From: Clostridiales bacterium
GTDB lineage: Bacteria > Bacillota > Clostridia > Peptostreptococcales > Anaerovoracaceae
Assembly (NCBI GenBank): GCA_009911365.1
Contig: QXXF01000027.1
Span: forward strand, 1 to 45,946
Length of the DNA stretch: 45,946 nt
Reading direction: 5' to 3'
The notes under the pieces were generated by a model. It was not told the origin of the DNA and searched no databases. It worked only from the letters and a program-made list of their open reading frames with translations. Both the position numbers and the translations under genes were made by a program. Positions 31,641 through 41,234 of this stretch are shown here, one piece after another (within the stretch, counting starts at the first letter, position 1; every line of letters begins with the position of its first letter).

Positions 31641-31886
31641 ATGAATACCTTTCGCCTTTTAAAAAAGCTGTTGTTTGTAGCAGCGGCAGTCAGTATAGCG
31701 GTGCTTTTTTTCACAAAGAAGGAAGCGATTCAATACATATGCTTTTCCATTCTCATGCTGCTGTTCGCCATCAGCGCCACAGAGGACTATAAAAAGGAAA
31801 AGAAACGATTTTCGCTCAGCTTAGCTATTTTGTGTTATGCCATATGTTTGCTGCAGATGGTGCTTTTCACAGGCACGATCCTATAG
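31641..31886 (+). CDS. Small three-helix membrane protein, candidate immunity protein
   Basis: An 81-residue hydrophobic protein with three predicted helices (residues ~10-24, 30-47, 58-78) and a basic hinge (DYKKEKKRF, 49-57). The ATG follows AGGAGG. It lies 16 bases after the proprotein gene. Size, topology and place are those of bacteriocin immunity proteins, but no family signature is recognised, so the role is inferred from context only. It could also be an exporter accessory subunit. Confidence 0.55.
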   Translation: MNTFRLLKKLLFVAAAVSIAVLFFTKKEAIQYICFSILMLLFAISATEDYKKEKKRFSLSLAILCYAICLLQMVLFTGTIL

Positions 31887-31949
31887 CTTTAATAGGCAGA
31901 TGGCGCAGAAAACAAGGCTGATGCCGCAATGGTTTGCTGAGCAGGCTGG

Positions 31950-31994
31950 TAAAACAGGGAAGGCGCATGGAGTGGACGTGCGTCTCCCTGTTTT
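31950..31994 (+). terminator. Long hairpin after the bacteriocin-like operon
   Basis: taaaacaggga (31950-31960) pairs perfectly over 11 bases with tccctgtttta (31984-31994), and an inner gcgcatg/cgtgcgt stem extends it. There is no T-run behind it. The rest of the 31887-32067 stretch shows no gene. Confidence 0.5.
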
Positions 31995-32067
31995 AGGACA
32001 AAAGCTGCTAGCTGAGGACTTTCAGAAATTTTCAGTACTGTGAAAGCCTGAAAAATACAACCGAGTC

Positions 32068-32096
32068 TTGCGGGACAGCTGATTTTGTCGTATACT
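32068..32096 (+). promoter_or_regulatory. Promoter of xpaC-telA
   Basis: TTGCGG (32068-32073), 17-base spacer, TATACT (32091-32096), about 36 bases before the xpaC-like gene. Confidence 0.55.
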
Positions 32097-32131
32097 CTAA
32101 CATAAGGATAAAATCAAGGATGTGAGGGTAT

Positions 32132-33370
32132 ATGGACTTAAGAGGATTTACAGATTTAGGAAGCAACATAGGAAGACGAGTCAACGATGCGATTTACCAT
32201 ATGAACTTCGATCAGTTGAGCCGAGATATCCGCAGAGAAGTCGATCAGGCGTTTTCCGGTGGCCCGGATTCTGTTTATGGAAACAACGGGATCAATGGGA
32301 AGTTGTATCATGGCAATGAAGAACAGACGAAAACAGATCCATTGAATTTTAAATTGTACAAAGGGGCAGGGAGCGAAGCTACTGCGTCACCCATGTCATC
32401 TATGAATATGGAGCGGAAAGGACCAGGGAAAGCCGCGGGGATCGCTATGATGATCATCGGATATATTTTGGCAGGAACCTTCGGCGCCGTAGCTCTTTCC
32501 ATGGGGATTCTGGGTGCGACCATGACTTCCGTAGGCACTGTGCCGGCCACTGTTTTGGGAGCCGGAGCCGGGGGAATGGCGATCCCCTTTATTGCGGGCC
32601 TGATCTTGGCGGTAGTGGGAACGAAACGCTGTGGATTAGTCAATCGCTTTCGGAAGTATCATGCGGTGCTGGAAGGAAAATCATTCTGCGCGATTGGGGA
32701 ACTGGCTGGAAGAGTGGGAAAAAGTTCTAGATTCGTGGTCAAGGATTTACAAAAAATGATTGAGAAAGGCTTTTTCCCGGAGGGCCATATTGATGATCAC
32801 CGCACATGCTTTATTCAAACAGACGAAATGTACAAGCAATACCTTCAGGCAAGAGACAGTGCGGTGGCTGCCGGAAAAGCGGCGCGAAGCCAGGTGCGGC
32901 CTGATGCTTCCCAAAAGGCGGAGGATCCTATGGATCAGGTGATCCAGGAGGGCGAATCCTATATCAAAACCATCAGGGAAGCCAATGATGCGATCTATAA
33001 TCAGGAAATTTCAGAGAAGCTTTATCGGATGGAGCGGATCGTAAGGAAGATCTTTGAATATGTAAAGCAAAGACCAGAGCAGGTCGATCAGCTTCGCCGT
33101 TTCATGAGTTACTATATGCCAACTACAGAAAAGCTGGTGACCGCTTATCGGCAGTTGGATGAGCAGAGCGTGCAGGGCGAGAATATGACAAAGGCAAAAC
33201 AAGAGATCGCCCAGACATTGGATACCATCAATGAAGCATATGAAAAAATGTACGACAGCATGTATATGGACGTTGCCATGGATGTGTCCAGCGATATCGC
33301 TGTGCTAAAGACCTTGTTTGCGCAGGAAGGACTCACAGAAGATGATTTGATGGATGGAGGTAAAGGATGA
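32132..33370 (+). CDS. XpaC-like (5-bromo-4-chloroindolyl phosphate hydrolysis family) protein
   Basis: A 412-residue protein of the XpaC family. The N-terminal ~95 residues are polar. Two membrane helices follow (~99-125 and ~140-162, MIIGYILAGTFGAVALSMGI and AIPFIAGLILAVVG). Next comes a winged-helix-like stretch (FCAIGELAGRVGKSSRFVVK, ending KMIEKGFFPEGHID) and a helical C-terminal domain (~275-400) typical of the XpaC pair with TelA. Despite the family name, enzymatic activity is unproven; in other Firmicutes xpaC and telA form a stress operon. The GTGAGGG before the ATG is a modest site. It overlaps telA by four bases (ATGA). Confidence 0.8.
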   Translation: MDLRGFTDLGSNIGRRVNDAIYHMNFDQLSRDIRREVDQAFSGGPDSVYGNNGINGKLYHGNEEQTKTDPLNFKLYKGAGSEATASPMSSMNMERKGPGKAAGIAMMIIGYILAGTFGAVALSMGILGATMTSVGTVPATVLGAGAGGMAIPFIAGLILAVVGTKRCGLVNRFRKYHAVLEGKSFCAIGELAGRVGKSSRFVVKDLQKMIEKGFFPEGHIDDHRTCFIQTDEMYKQYLQARDSAVAAGKAARSQVRPDASQKAEDPMDQVIQEGESYIKTIREANDAIYNQEISEKLYRMERIVRKIFEYVKQRPEQVDQLRRFMSYYMPTTEKLVTAYRQLDEQSVQGENMTKAKQEIAQTLDTINEAYEKMYDSMYMDVAMDVSSDIAVLKTLFAQEGLTEDDLMDGGKG

Positions 33371-34509
33371 GCGATTTTAACACGGATTTTAATTTTGGAC
33401 AAGCGCCACAGCCACAAGCACAAGAAGTAAAAGAGCAAACCACAGTCCAGACCAGGAGTTTGACAGCAGAGGAAGAATACGCGACCTATCCCTTGAGCGA
33501 AACAGAGCGGCAGCAAGTAGAGGAGTTTTCAAAGAAGATTGATCTCTATGACAGCCAAACTGTGCTTCAATATGCTTCTGGCACGCAAAAACAGATTGCG
33601 GATTTTTCCGAGCAAGCCCTAGAAAATGTAAAAACAAAGGACTTCGGTGAAGTGGGTGAAACGCTTGCCAGAGTCATCGGTGAGTTGAAAAATTTCGATG
33701 CGGAAGAAGAGAAAAAAGGGATTCGTGGGTTCTTTAAAAAGAACATGAACAAGCTGTCTGCTATGAAGATCCGCTATGAAAAGGCTGAAACGAACATTGA
33801 AAACATCTGCAAGACCTTAGAAGGTCATCAGATTCAGCTGATGAAGGACGCAGCCATGCTGGACAAAATGTATGAAATCAATGAAGACTATTTTAAACAG
33901 CTGACCATGTACATCATAGCGGGAAAGAGAAAGCTGGAATACGCTAAAGACGCTGAGCTGCCAGCAATGATGTCCAGAGCAAAGGCCACCAAACTAAGTG
34001 AAGATCTCAATAAGGCCAATGACTACGCTTCCCTGATCGCCAGGTTTGAAAAGAAAATTTATGACCTAGAGCTGACGAGGACCATCGCTATGCAGACTGC
34101 ACCGCAGATCAGGCTGATTCAAAATAACGATGTTTTGATGTCAGAAAAGATCCAGTCCATGCTAGTCAATACCGTGCCGCTGTGGAAAAATCAGATGGTT
34201 ATCGCTTTGGGCGTGGAACACTCTAACAAAGCGGCCCAAGCCCAAAGAGCGGTGACAGATATGACAAACGAACTGCTGCGGAAAAATGCGGAGACCTTGA
34301 AAACAGCCACTGTGACTACGGCAAGGGAGATGGAACGGGGCATCGTTGACGTGGAGACTTTGGAGCATACGAACGAGCTGTTGCTTTCCACTATCGATGA
34401 AGTGATGCAGATTCAGGAAGAGGGCAGACAAAAACGAGAAGCCGCTGAAGGCGTATTGCTGAAAATGGAAAACGATTTGAAGCAAAAGCTTTTGGAAATC
34501 AACGCCTAA
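33367..34509 (+). CDS. telA: TelA family toxic anion resistance protein
   Basis: A 380-residue cytoplasmic helical protein of the TelA/KlaA family, linked to tolerance of tellurite and of envelope stress or cell-wall-active antimicrobials. The long helices run from ~60 to the end: YASGTQKQIADFSEQALENV, then KLEYAKDAELPAMMSRAKAT and IRLIQNNDVLMSEKIQSMLV, WKNQMVIALGVE. Length is the family norm. The start overlaps the xpaC stop. The neighbouring bacteriocin-like operon makes an envelope-stress role attractive, but its own promoter lies between them. Confidence 0.9.
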   Translation: MSDFNTDFNFGQAPQPQAQEVKEQTTVQTRSLTAEEEYATYPLSETERQQVEEFSKKIDLYDSQTVLQYASGTQKQIADFSEQALENVKTKDFGEVGETLARVIGELKNFDAEEEKKGIRGFFKKNMNKLSAMKIRYEKAETNIENICKTLEGHQIQLMKDAAMLDKMYEINEDYFKQLTMYIIAGKRKLEYAKDAELPAMMSRAKATKLSEDLNKANDYASLIARFEKKIYDLELTRTIAMQTAPQIRLIQNNDVLMSEKIQSMLVNTVPLWKNQMVIALGVEHSNKAAQAQRAVTDMTNELLRKNAETLKTATVTTAREMERGIVDVETLEHTNELLLSTIDEVMQIQEEGRQKREAAEGVLLKMENDLKQKLLEINA

Positions 34510-34518
34510 AGCAGATGG

Positions 34519-35370
<852 letters not shown>

Positions 35371-35403
35371 CAAACACACAAGTAGAAAACAGGAGGAACG
35401 AAA

Positions 35404-35961
35404 ATGAGTAACAAGGGACCGGAAGTTCTGGAAACAAAGATTGAAAAAAGCCTTTCCCTTTTAAAGGAAGAATTGGCTACTGTAAGAGCTGGAAAAGCCA
35501 ACGCAGCACTGGTTGACCGTGTCATGGTAGAGTACTACGGCACACCGACACCGCTGAAAAGTCTGGCGAATATTTCAGTGCCAGAGCCAAGGACGCTTTT
35601 GATTTCGCCGTTTGACCCGAAGGCCATCCCAGAAATCGAAAAGGGCATCAATATGGCGGATATTGGGATCAACCCGGCTAATGATGGGAAAGTAGTCCGT
35701 CTCACGATTCCTCAGGTGACAGAGGAACGAAGAAAAGAGCTGACCAAGACCGTCAAAAAAATCGGTGAAGAGACAAAAGTCGCGATTCGGAACCTGAGAA
35801 GAGATGCCAACGATGATCTGAAAAAGGCGCAGAAAAATGGTGATCTGACAGAAGACGACCTGAAGGAAGAGATGGACAATGTGCAGAAAATCATAGACAA
35901 AGCGATCAAGGGCGTAGACGAACTGGTGGCAAATAAAGAAAAAGAAATCATGGAAGTATAA
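35404..35961 (+). CDS. frr: Ribosome recycling factor
   Basis: A 185-residue factor that, with EF-G, splits the post-termination ribosome. The three-helix bundle and beta domain are standard: LATVRAGKANAALVDRVMVE, then YGTPTPLKSLANISVPEPRT, and RLTIPQVTEERRKELTKTVK. The length is exact for the family. It follows pyrH by 33 bases with AGGAGG. A stem-loop lies 41 bases behind it. Confidence 0.97.
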   Translation: MSNKGPEVLETKIEKSLSLLKEELATVRAGKANAALVDRVMVEYYGTPTPLKSLANISVPEPRTLLISPFDPKAIPEIEKGINMADIGINPANDGKVVRLTIPQVTEERRKELTKTVKKIGEETKVAIRNLRRDANDDLKKAQKNGDLTEDDLKEEMDNVQKIIDKAIKGVDELVANKEKEIMEV

Positions 35962-36002
35962 ATGCCGACTGCTTTGGAAGGATAGAATAACAATAAAAGA
36001 TT

Positions 36003-36032
36003 ACAGATGTGGCTCCCTTTGGCCACATCTGT
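36003..36032 (+). terminator. Hairpin between frr and uppS
   Basis: acagatgtggc (36003-36013) pairs perfectly over 11 bases with gccacatctgt (36022-36032), followed by only TTC. It is a weak terminator or an RNA-stability element inside the gene row. Confidence 0.55.
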
Positions 36033-36048
36033 TTCATAGGGGACGATT

Positions 36049-36771
36049 ATGCTAGATAAAGACCGTATGCCTGTTCATGTGGCCATTATTATGGATGGTA
36101 ACGGAAGATGGGCCAAAAAGCGGAACCTGCCTAGGGTAGCAGGCCACAACGCAGGGATGAAAACCATGAAAAAAATCGTGGATCATTCAGACAAACTGGG
36201 AATTCAGTACTTGACCGTATATGCTTTCTCCACAGAAAACTGGAAGCGCTCTATCGCAGAAGTGACAGGGATCTTCAAACTGCTGGTGACTTATGTGAAT
36301 AGTGAACTGCAGGAATTGATCGACAATAACGTGAAGGTCAAGGTATTGGGGGACTATTCCAGCATACCGGGGGATGCGAAAAAGAGCCTGGAGAAAACAT
36401 TGGAACAGACCAAGGACAATACAGGGCTTCAGTTCAATATCGCTCTGAACTATGGCGGCAGAGATGAGATCAGGAGAGCCATGCGCACCATTGGTGAAGA
36501 AATCGCACAGGGAAAACGTAGACCAGAAGAGATCACGGAGGAGCTAATTGGAGCGTACCTGTTTACTGGGAATCAGCAGGCTAACTCACCGGATCCAGAG
36601 TTGGTGATCCGTACCAGCGGGGAGATCCGGCTATCTAATTTCCTGTTATGGCAGTCCGCTTACAGCGAGCTGGTGTTCACAGATGTGCTGTGGCCAGATT
36701 TCACTCCAGAAGAATATGAAAAAGCCATTTGCCAGTATCAAAGCAGGCAGCGGCGGTTTGGCGGGAGGTAA
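36049..36771 (+). CDS. uppS: Isoprenyl transferase (undecaprenyl diphosphate synthase)
   Basis: A 240-residue cis-prenyltransferase that builds the C55 lipid carrier for peptidoglycan from farnesyl-PP and isopentenyl-PP. VAIIMDGNGRWAKKR (residues ~10-24) holds the catalytic Asp; the central YLTVYAFSTENWKR (~57-70) and the C-terminal LVIRTSGEIRLSNFLLWQSA with YSELVF bind diphosphate. No membrane helix, as expected. GGGGACG before ATG is a weak site, while MLDKDRMPVHVA is the usual start. cdsA follows after two bases. Confidence 0.96.
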   Translation: MLDKDRMPVHVAIIMDGNGRWAKKRNLPRVAGHNAGMKTMKKIVDHSDKLGIQYLTVYAFSTENWKRSIAEVTGIFKLLVTYVNSELQELIDNNVKVKVLGDYSSIPGDAKKSLEKTLEQTKDNTGLQFNIALNYGGRDEIRRAMRTIGEEIAQGKRRPEEITEELIGAYLFTGNQQANSPDPELVIRTSGEIRLSNFLLWQSAYSELVFTDVLWPDFTPEEYEKAICQYQSRQRRFGGR

Positions 36772-36773
36772 GG

Positions 36774-37562
36774 ATGAAAACAAGGATTTTGTCAGGGCTG
36801 ATCATGGTGCCCCTACTGGCGGTTTTATATTTTGGGAATTACGTGCTCATGGCCGCTTGTTTTATCATCGGGGTCATGGCGGTCAGGGAGTTTTACCACG
36901 GCTTTGAAGCCATGGGCATCAAGCCGTGCTATACTGCGGCCTATGCGGCGATACTTGGCCTTTATGCCATCAATATGTTTACAGAGGATTATCACTGGTA
37001 CATGGTATGGTTTTTTGGTTGCGTGCTCATCAGTCTCTTGTATTTATTCAAGATCGAAGAGCGAAAGTTAGAGGATGGGCTGGCTACGCTGACAGGAATT
37101 TTCTATGTGGTGTTTTTTTCCTATCATGTGCTTTTGGTAGATCAGACAGGTGAATATTCCATTCTCGTGTGGCTCATCGTGCTTACTGCCTTTGGCACGG
37201 ATATCATGGCTTATTTTGCAGGCGTTTTCCTGGGAAAACACAAATTGTGCCCAAAAATCAGCCCGAAAAAAACCATAGAAGGTTCCATTGGAGGAATCCT
37301 GGGTAGCATGATTCTCTGCGGCCTGTTCAGCTGGTTTATCATCCCCAGGCTTCTGGTCCACTGCTTGATTATCGGATTGCTGGGAGGCATCGTTTCCCAG
37401 TTTGGCGACTTGACGGCTTCTATTTTCAAGAGGAAGATGGGGATCAAGGATTACGGGAATTTGATCCCAGGTCATGGCGGCATCCTGGACCGATTCGACA
37501 GTGTGCTGTTCACGGCACCCATGGTTTATTACTACATCATCCTAGTATTGGAGTTGGTCTGA
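36774..37562 (+). CDS. cdsA: Phosphatidate cytidylyltransferase (CDP-DAG synthase)
   Basis: A 262-residue integral membrane enzyme making CDP-diacylglycerol from phosphatidate and CTP. About seven helices are seen. The C-terminal signature SQFGDLTASIFKRKMGIKDY with GNLIPGHGGILDRFDS is complete. ATG 36774 follows GGGAGG, two bases after the uppS stop; the longer frame lies inside uppS. dxr begins one base after its stop. Confidence 0.96.
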   Translation: MKTRILSGLIMVPLLAVLYFGNYVLMAACFIIGVMAVREFYHGFEAMGIKPCYTAAYAAILGLYAINMFTEDYHWYMVWFFGCVLISLLYLFKIEERKLEDGLATLTGIFYVVFFSYHVLLVDQTGEYSILVWLIVLTAFGTDIMAYFAGVFLGKHKLCPKISPKKTIEGSIGGILGSMILCGLFSWFIIPRLLVHCLIIGLLGGIVSQFGDLTASIFKRKMGIKDYGNLIPGHGGILDRFDSVLFTAPMVYYYIILVLELV

Positions 37563-37563
37563 G

Positions 37564-38703
37564 ATGAAAAAAATCGCGATATTGGGCAGCACAGGTTCCA
37601 TCGGGACCCAAGCCCTGGATATCATAGAAAACAATCGAGGCAAGTTTTCCGTCGGGGTTTTGTCCTGCAGCAAACGGATCGATTCGCTCATAGAGCAGAT
37701 CGATGCCTTTGATCCGGAGTTAGTCGTGGTAGAGCGGGAAAAAGACGCCATTCTTTTGAAAAAACGATATCCCAACCTTGAGGTGGATTTTGGAGACAAA
37801 GGGATGATCCGGGCGGCCAGCGGCAATTGGGACATGGTGCTCAACTCCCTGATGGGGATACGAGGTCTCGCACCTACCTATTATGGTCTCGCGACAGGTA
37901 ATGACATTGCGTTCGCCAATAAAGAGACGCTAGTGGCAGGGGGCGAACTAATCATGAAGACTGCGGCAGAGTCAGGGGCGAAGTTATTGCCAGTGGACAG
38001 TGAGCACAGTGCTATTTTCCAGTGCCTTCAGGGAAACCATGGAAAAGACGTGCGGCGAATCCTGCTGACCGCATCAGGAGGTCCGTTTCGGGGGTATGGT
38101 CTAAAGGAACTGGAAGAGGTGACGCTGGCGCAGGCCCTGCGCCATCCAAAATGGAACATGGGGAGCAAGATCACCATTGATTCAGCTACCATGATGAACA
38201 AAGGTTTGGAAGTCATTGAAGCAAAATGGCTATTTGACGTGGAGCTGGAGCAGATCCAAATCCTGATCCATCCACAGAGCATCCTCCATTCCGCTGTGGA
38301 ATTTTGTGATGGCTCCATCATAGGCCAGATGGGAAAGCCAGACATGCGAGTTCCCATCAGTTATGCTTTTTCTTATCCAAAGCGGATGGAAAATCAGATG
38401 GAATCTTTAGACTTTTTTACAGAAGGAGCAAACCTGACTTTTGAAAGACCGGATTTAACGGTGTTCAAAAACATAAGGTTGGCTTACGATGCCTGCCGTA
38501 TGGGGGGCAGCTATCCGGCGGCGCTTAATGGGGCGAATGAAATTTTGGTGCAGTTGTTCTTAGAAGAAAAAATTCGTTTCATTGACATACAAAACACGGT
38601 GGAGCAAGTATTAGACAACCACAAACCAAAATATAATTTAGATTTAGAGGGGATTTTAGAGATCGACCGGCAGGCCCGTGAAGATGCGGTGCGCTTGCTG
38701 TAA
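37564..38703 (+). CDS. dxr: 1-deoxy-D-xylulose 5-phosphate reductoisomerase
   Basis: A 379-residue NADPH enzyme, second step of the MEP isoprenoid pathway. The Rossmann start is ILGSTGSIGTQALDIIENN (residues ~5-23); LANKE-type region AFANKETLVAGG (~115-126), the metal site LLPVDSEHSAIFQCLQG (~145-161) and SGGPFRGYG follow. Its product feeds ispG, four genes on. The start lies one base after the cdsA stop. Length is normal. Confidence 0.97.
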   Translation: MKKIAILGSTGSIGTQALDIIENNRGKFSVGVLSCSKRIDSLIEQIDAFDPELVVVEREKDAILLKKRYPNLEVDFGDKGMIRAASGNWDMVLNSLMGIRGLAPTYYGLATGNDIAFANKETLVAGGELIMKTAAESGAKLLPVDSEHSAIFQCLQGNHGKDVRRILLTASGGPFRGYGLKELEEVTLAQALRHPKWNMGSKITIDSATMMNKGLEVIEAKWLFDVELEQIQILIHPQSILHSAVEFCDGSIIGQMGKPDMRVPISYAFSYPKRMENQMESLDFFTEGANLTFERPDLTVFKNIRLAYDACRMGGSYPAALNGANEILVQLFLEEKIRFIDIQNTVEQVLDNHKPKYNLDLEGILEIDRQAREDAVRLL

Positions 38704-38719
38704 GGGAAGGAGAGAAAGA

Positions 38720-39727
38720 ATGACCATCATATACGCTATCATCATGTTCTGCCTGCTCATTTTCATACACGAGCTGGGACATTTTATGGCAGCGAAGGCA
38801 TGCGGGGTCAAAGTCAATGAATTTGCTTTGGGAATGGGACCCGCGTTTTTTAAAAAGCAGAAGGGAGAAACCTTGTATTCCTTACGGATTCTTCCCATCG
38901 GCGGGTTCTGCGCCATGGAAGGAGAAGACGAGGAGTCGGAAGACGCACGAGCGTTCAATAAAAAGCCGGCATGGAAGCGAGCTATCATCGTAGTAGCGGG
39001 CGCAGCCATGAATTTGCTTTTATGCATACTCATCATGGTTATCATTTCCATGTGCACCGGGACGATGACCACTACCATCGATAAGGTCGTGGACGGCAGC
39101 CCTGCGGCAAAGGCGGGACTTCATTCTGGCGATGAGATTACGGATATCGATGGCAAGCCTGTAACAGAATGGACAGATATCACAACTTATATCAGCGAAG
39201 CCCGCAGACAGACAAGGATCAACATCAAGCGAAACGAGAGGCGATTGAGCCTAGTGTCGGAACTGTCCCAGACAGAAGATGGACGGCAGGTCATCGGGAT
39301 CGAACCTATGCGAACCCATAATCCATTTATTGCTATAAAAGCGGGATCTATCAACACTTGGAACATGACAAAGCTCATGGGCAGGACTATAAAACAGCTG
39401 TTCACTGGAGAAGTTTCCACAAAAGAACTGACTGGTCCAGTAGGTATCGTTTACGCAGTCAATGACACGGCGCAGTATGGTATCATGTATCTTCTGTACC
39501 TGACCGCGCTGATCAGCCTCAATCTGGCAATCGTTAATATGCTGCCTCTTCCTGCGCTGGACGGAGGGCGGCTTCTGTTCATTATCATACGCCAGTTCAC
39601 AGGAAGAGCCATCAATGACGATATGGAAGGAAAGATCCATTTAGTAGGACTCATGTTGCTATTCGCTCTGATGATCTACGTCACATGGAATGACATTATT
39701 CGGTTCATTGTGCCGATTTTTAATTAG
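38720..39727 (+). CDS. rseP: RIP metalloprotease (site-2 protease)
   Basis: A 335-residue membrane zinc protease. Helix 1 carries the HELGH zinc motif (FIHELGHFMAAKA, residues ~14-26); one PDZ domain spans ~120-195 (GSPAAKAGLHSGDEITDIDG); NMLPLPALDGGRLLF (~276-290) supplies the third metal ligand Asp. It cuts anti-sigma factors or signal-peptide remnants inside the membrane. Only one PDZ is present, as usual for Firmicutes. ATG 38720 follows AAGGAGAG. Confidence 0.96.
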   Translation: MTIIYAIIMFCLLIFIHELGHFMAAKACGVKVNEFALGMGPAFFKKQKGETLYSLRILPIGGFCAMEGEDEESEDARAFNKKPAWKRAIIVVAGAAMNLLLCILIMVIISMCTGTMTTTIDKVVDGSPAAKAGLHSGDEITDIDGKPVTEWTDITTYISEARRQTRINIKRNERRLSLVSELSQTEDGRQVIGIEPMRTHNPFIAIKAGSINTWNMTKLMGRTIKQLFTGEVSTKELTGPVGIVYAVNDTAQYGIMYLLYLTALISLNLAIVNMLPLPALDGGRLLFIIIRQFTGRAINDDMEGKIHLVGLMLLFALMIYVTWNDIIRFIVPIFN

Positions 39728-39747
39728 AGCGTCACAGAAACGCTCTA
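39725..39747 (+). other. Small hairpin between rseP and ispG
   Basis: tagagcgt (39725-39732) and acgctcta (39740-39747) form an eight-base stem that ends just before the AGGAGG of ispG. It has no T-run. A role in processing or in ribosome-site exposure is possible. Confidence 0.45.
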
Positions 39748-39759
39748 GGAGGAAAATAC

Positions 39760-40809
39760 ATGACAAAGATAGTAAACTGCGGTGGTGTGAAAATTGGAGG
39801 CGGAGCGCCGATTTCCATCCAATCTATGACCAATGTGGACACGGCAGATATCCCAGCTGCGGAAAATCAGATCAAAAGGCTAAGGGAAGCAGGCTGCCAG
39901 ATCGTGCGTCTCGCGGTGCCGGATATGGAAAGTGCGGAAGCATTGCGCATATTGAAACAAACAGCAGGTGTTCCTTTGGTGGCGGACATCCACTTCGATC
40001 ACCGTCTAGCACTGGCGGCGATCCGCTTTGGAGCAGATAAAATTCGTATCAATCCAGGAAATATCGGTAGTAAAGAAAAGGTCCGTCAGGTTGCGGACGC
40101 AGCGACGGCGGCAGGGATCCCCATCCGGGTAGGTGTGAATTCCGGCTCACTGGAAAAGGACATTCTTGAGAAATACGGAGGCCCTACCGCGGAAGGCCTT
40201 GCGGAAAGCGTGCTGCGAAACACGGAGCTTTTAGAAGACATGGGCTTTCATGACATCGTAGTGTCTTTAAAATCTTCTAACGTGAAGATGAATCATAACG
40301 CTTACAAACTGGTGGCGGCCCAGACCGATCATCCCCTGCATATTGGAGTCACAGAGGCTGGGACGATTTTGCGGGGAAAGATCAAGTCCGCTGCGGGGAT
40401 TGGAGCGTTGCTTTTGGAGGGCATTGGTGACACGATGCGAGTGTCCTTGACGGCTGATCCTGTGGAAGAAGTGATGTTTGCGAAGGATCTGCTTGCTGCA
40501 TTGGGACTCCAAGAAAGCGGCTTTGATTTGGTATCCTGCCCGACCTGCGCTAGGACCAGCGTGGATCTGGAGACCATTGCCCTGGAAATCGAAAGTGAGC
40601 TTGCCGCGCTCCACATGGAGAAAGACAAAAAAATGAAGATCGCAGTCATGGGATGCGCCGTCAATGGGCCTGGGGAAGCGAAGGACGCGGATCTAGGCGT
40701 TGCCTGCGGAGATGGGAAAGGAGTGATCTTCTCAAAAGGAGAGATCATCAAAACCGTGGCAGAACATGAAATTGCCCGGGAAATCATAAGGATGGTAAAA
40801 AGAGGATGA
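39760..40809 (+). CDS. ispG: 4-hydroxy-3-methylbut-2-enyl diphosphate synthase
   Basis: A 349-residue iron-sulfur enzyme of the MEP pathway (also called GcpE). The TIM-barrel part opens with VKIGGGAPISIQSMTNVDTA; VADIHFDHRLALAAI and KIRINPGNIGSKEKV are typical. The cluster Cys are in SCPTCARTSVD (~263-273) and GCAVNGPGEA (~296-305), both intact. A C-terminal KGEIIKTVAEHEI stretch completes it. The stop overlaps the next gene by ATGA. Confidence 0.97.
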   Translation: MTKIVNCGGVKIGGGAPISIQSMTNVDTADIPAAENQIKRLREAGCQIVRLAVPDMESAEALRILKQTAGVPLVADIHFDHRLALAAIRFGADKIRINPGNIGSKEKVRQVADAATAAGIPIRVGVNSGSLEKDILEKYGGPTAEGLAESVLRNTELLEDMGFHDIVVSLKSSNVKMNHNAYKLVAAQTDHPLHIGVTEAGTILRGKIKSAAGIGALLLEGIGDTMRVSLTADPVEEVMFAKDLLAALGLQESGFDLVSCPTCARTSVDLETIALEIESELAALHMEKDKKMKIAVMGCAVNGPGEAKDADLGVACGDGKGVIFSKGEIIKTVAEHEIAREIIRMVKRG

Positions 40810-41234
40810 GACGATATAAATCAATACATATGGTAAGGATGGAGGACCTAAATCACCACCAAAATCTGTATGCGGGAAGAGGTACCGAATGGATGATCGA
40901 AGCTTCTTTTATCGCAGCCTGCCTGGAACACGGGGACAAGCATGGGCTGCTCTATAAAAACACCCACAAATTCAACTTCATGAAATCCGTGGAGCCAGGT
41001 GATATCATCAGTTATGAAAGCACGGTCGTGAAAGCGGGGCGGACGAGCCTGACCATGCATGTGCATCTAAAGGACGAGCAGACTGGAGAAGTCCGTGCTG
41101 AGGGATATACTACGTTTGTGACAGTCAGATCAGGGACAAAAGAACCCGTTGCTCATGGCATTGTGCTGGATGAAACGGACGATGCCCAGGAACAGAGCTG
41201 GAGACGGGAGGCGGAGGGCTTTTCCAAAGGATGA
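40806..41234 (+). CDS. Hotdog-fold acyl-CoA thioesterase
   Basis: A 142-residue single-hotdog protein of the acyl-CoA hydrolase (YciA/BACH) type. HHQNLYAGRGTEWMIEASFI (residues ~17-36) starts the central helix with the conserved Asn/Gly/Glu region; SVEPGDIISYESTVVKAGRT and SLTMHVHLKDEQTGE form the sheet. It would hydrolyse an acyl-CoA of unknown chain. It overlaps ispG and polC by four bases on each side, so it is tightly coupled inside the row. This placement is unusual; the usual neighbour there is proS or polC itself. Confidence 0.8.
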   Translation: MRRYKSIHMVRMEDLNHHQNLYAGRGTEWMIEASFIAACLEHGDKHGLLYKNTHKFNFMKSVEPGDIISYESTVVKAGRTSLTMHVHLKDEQTGEVRAEGYTTFVTVRSGTKEPVAHGIVLDETDDAQEQSWRREAEGFSKG

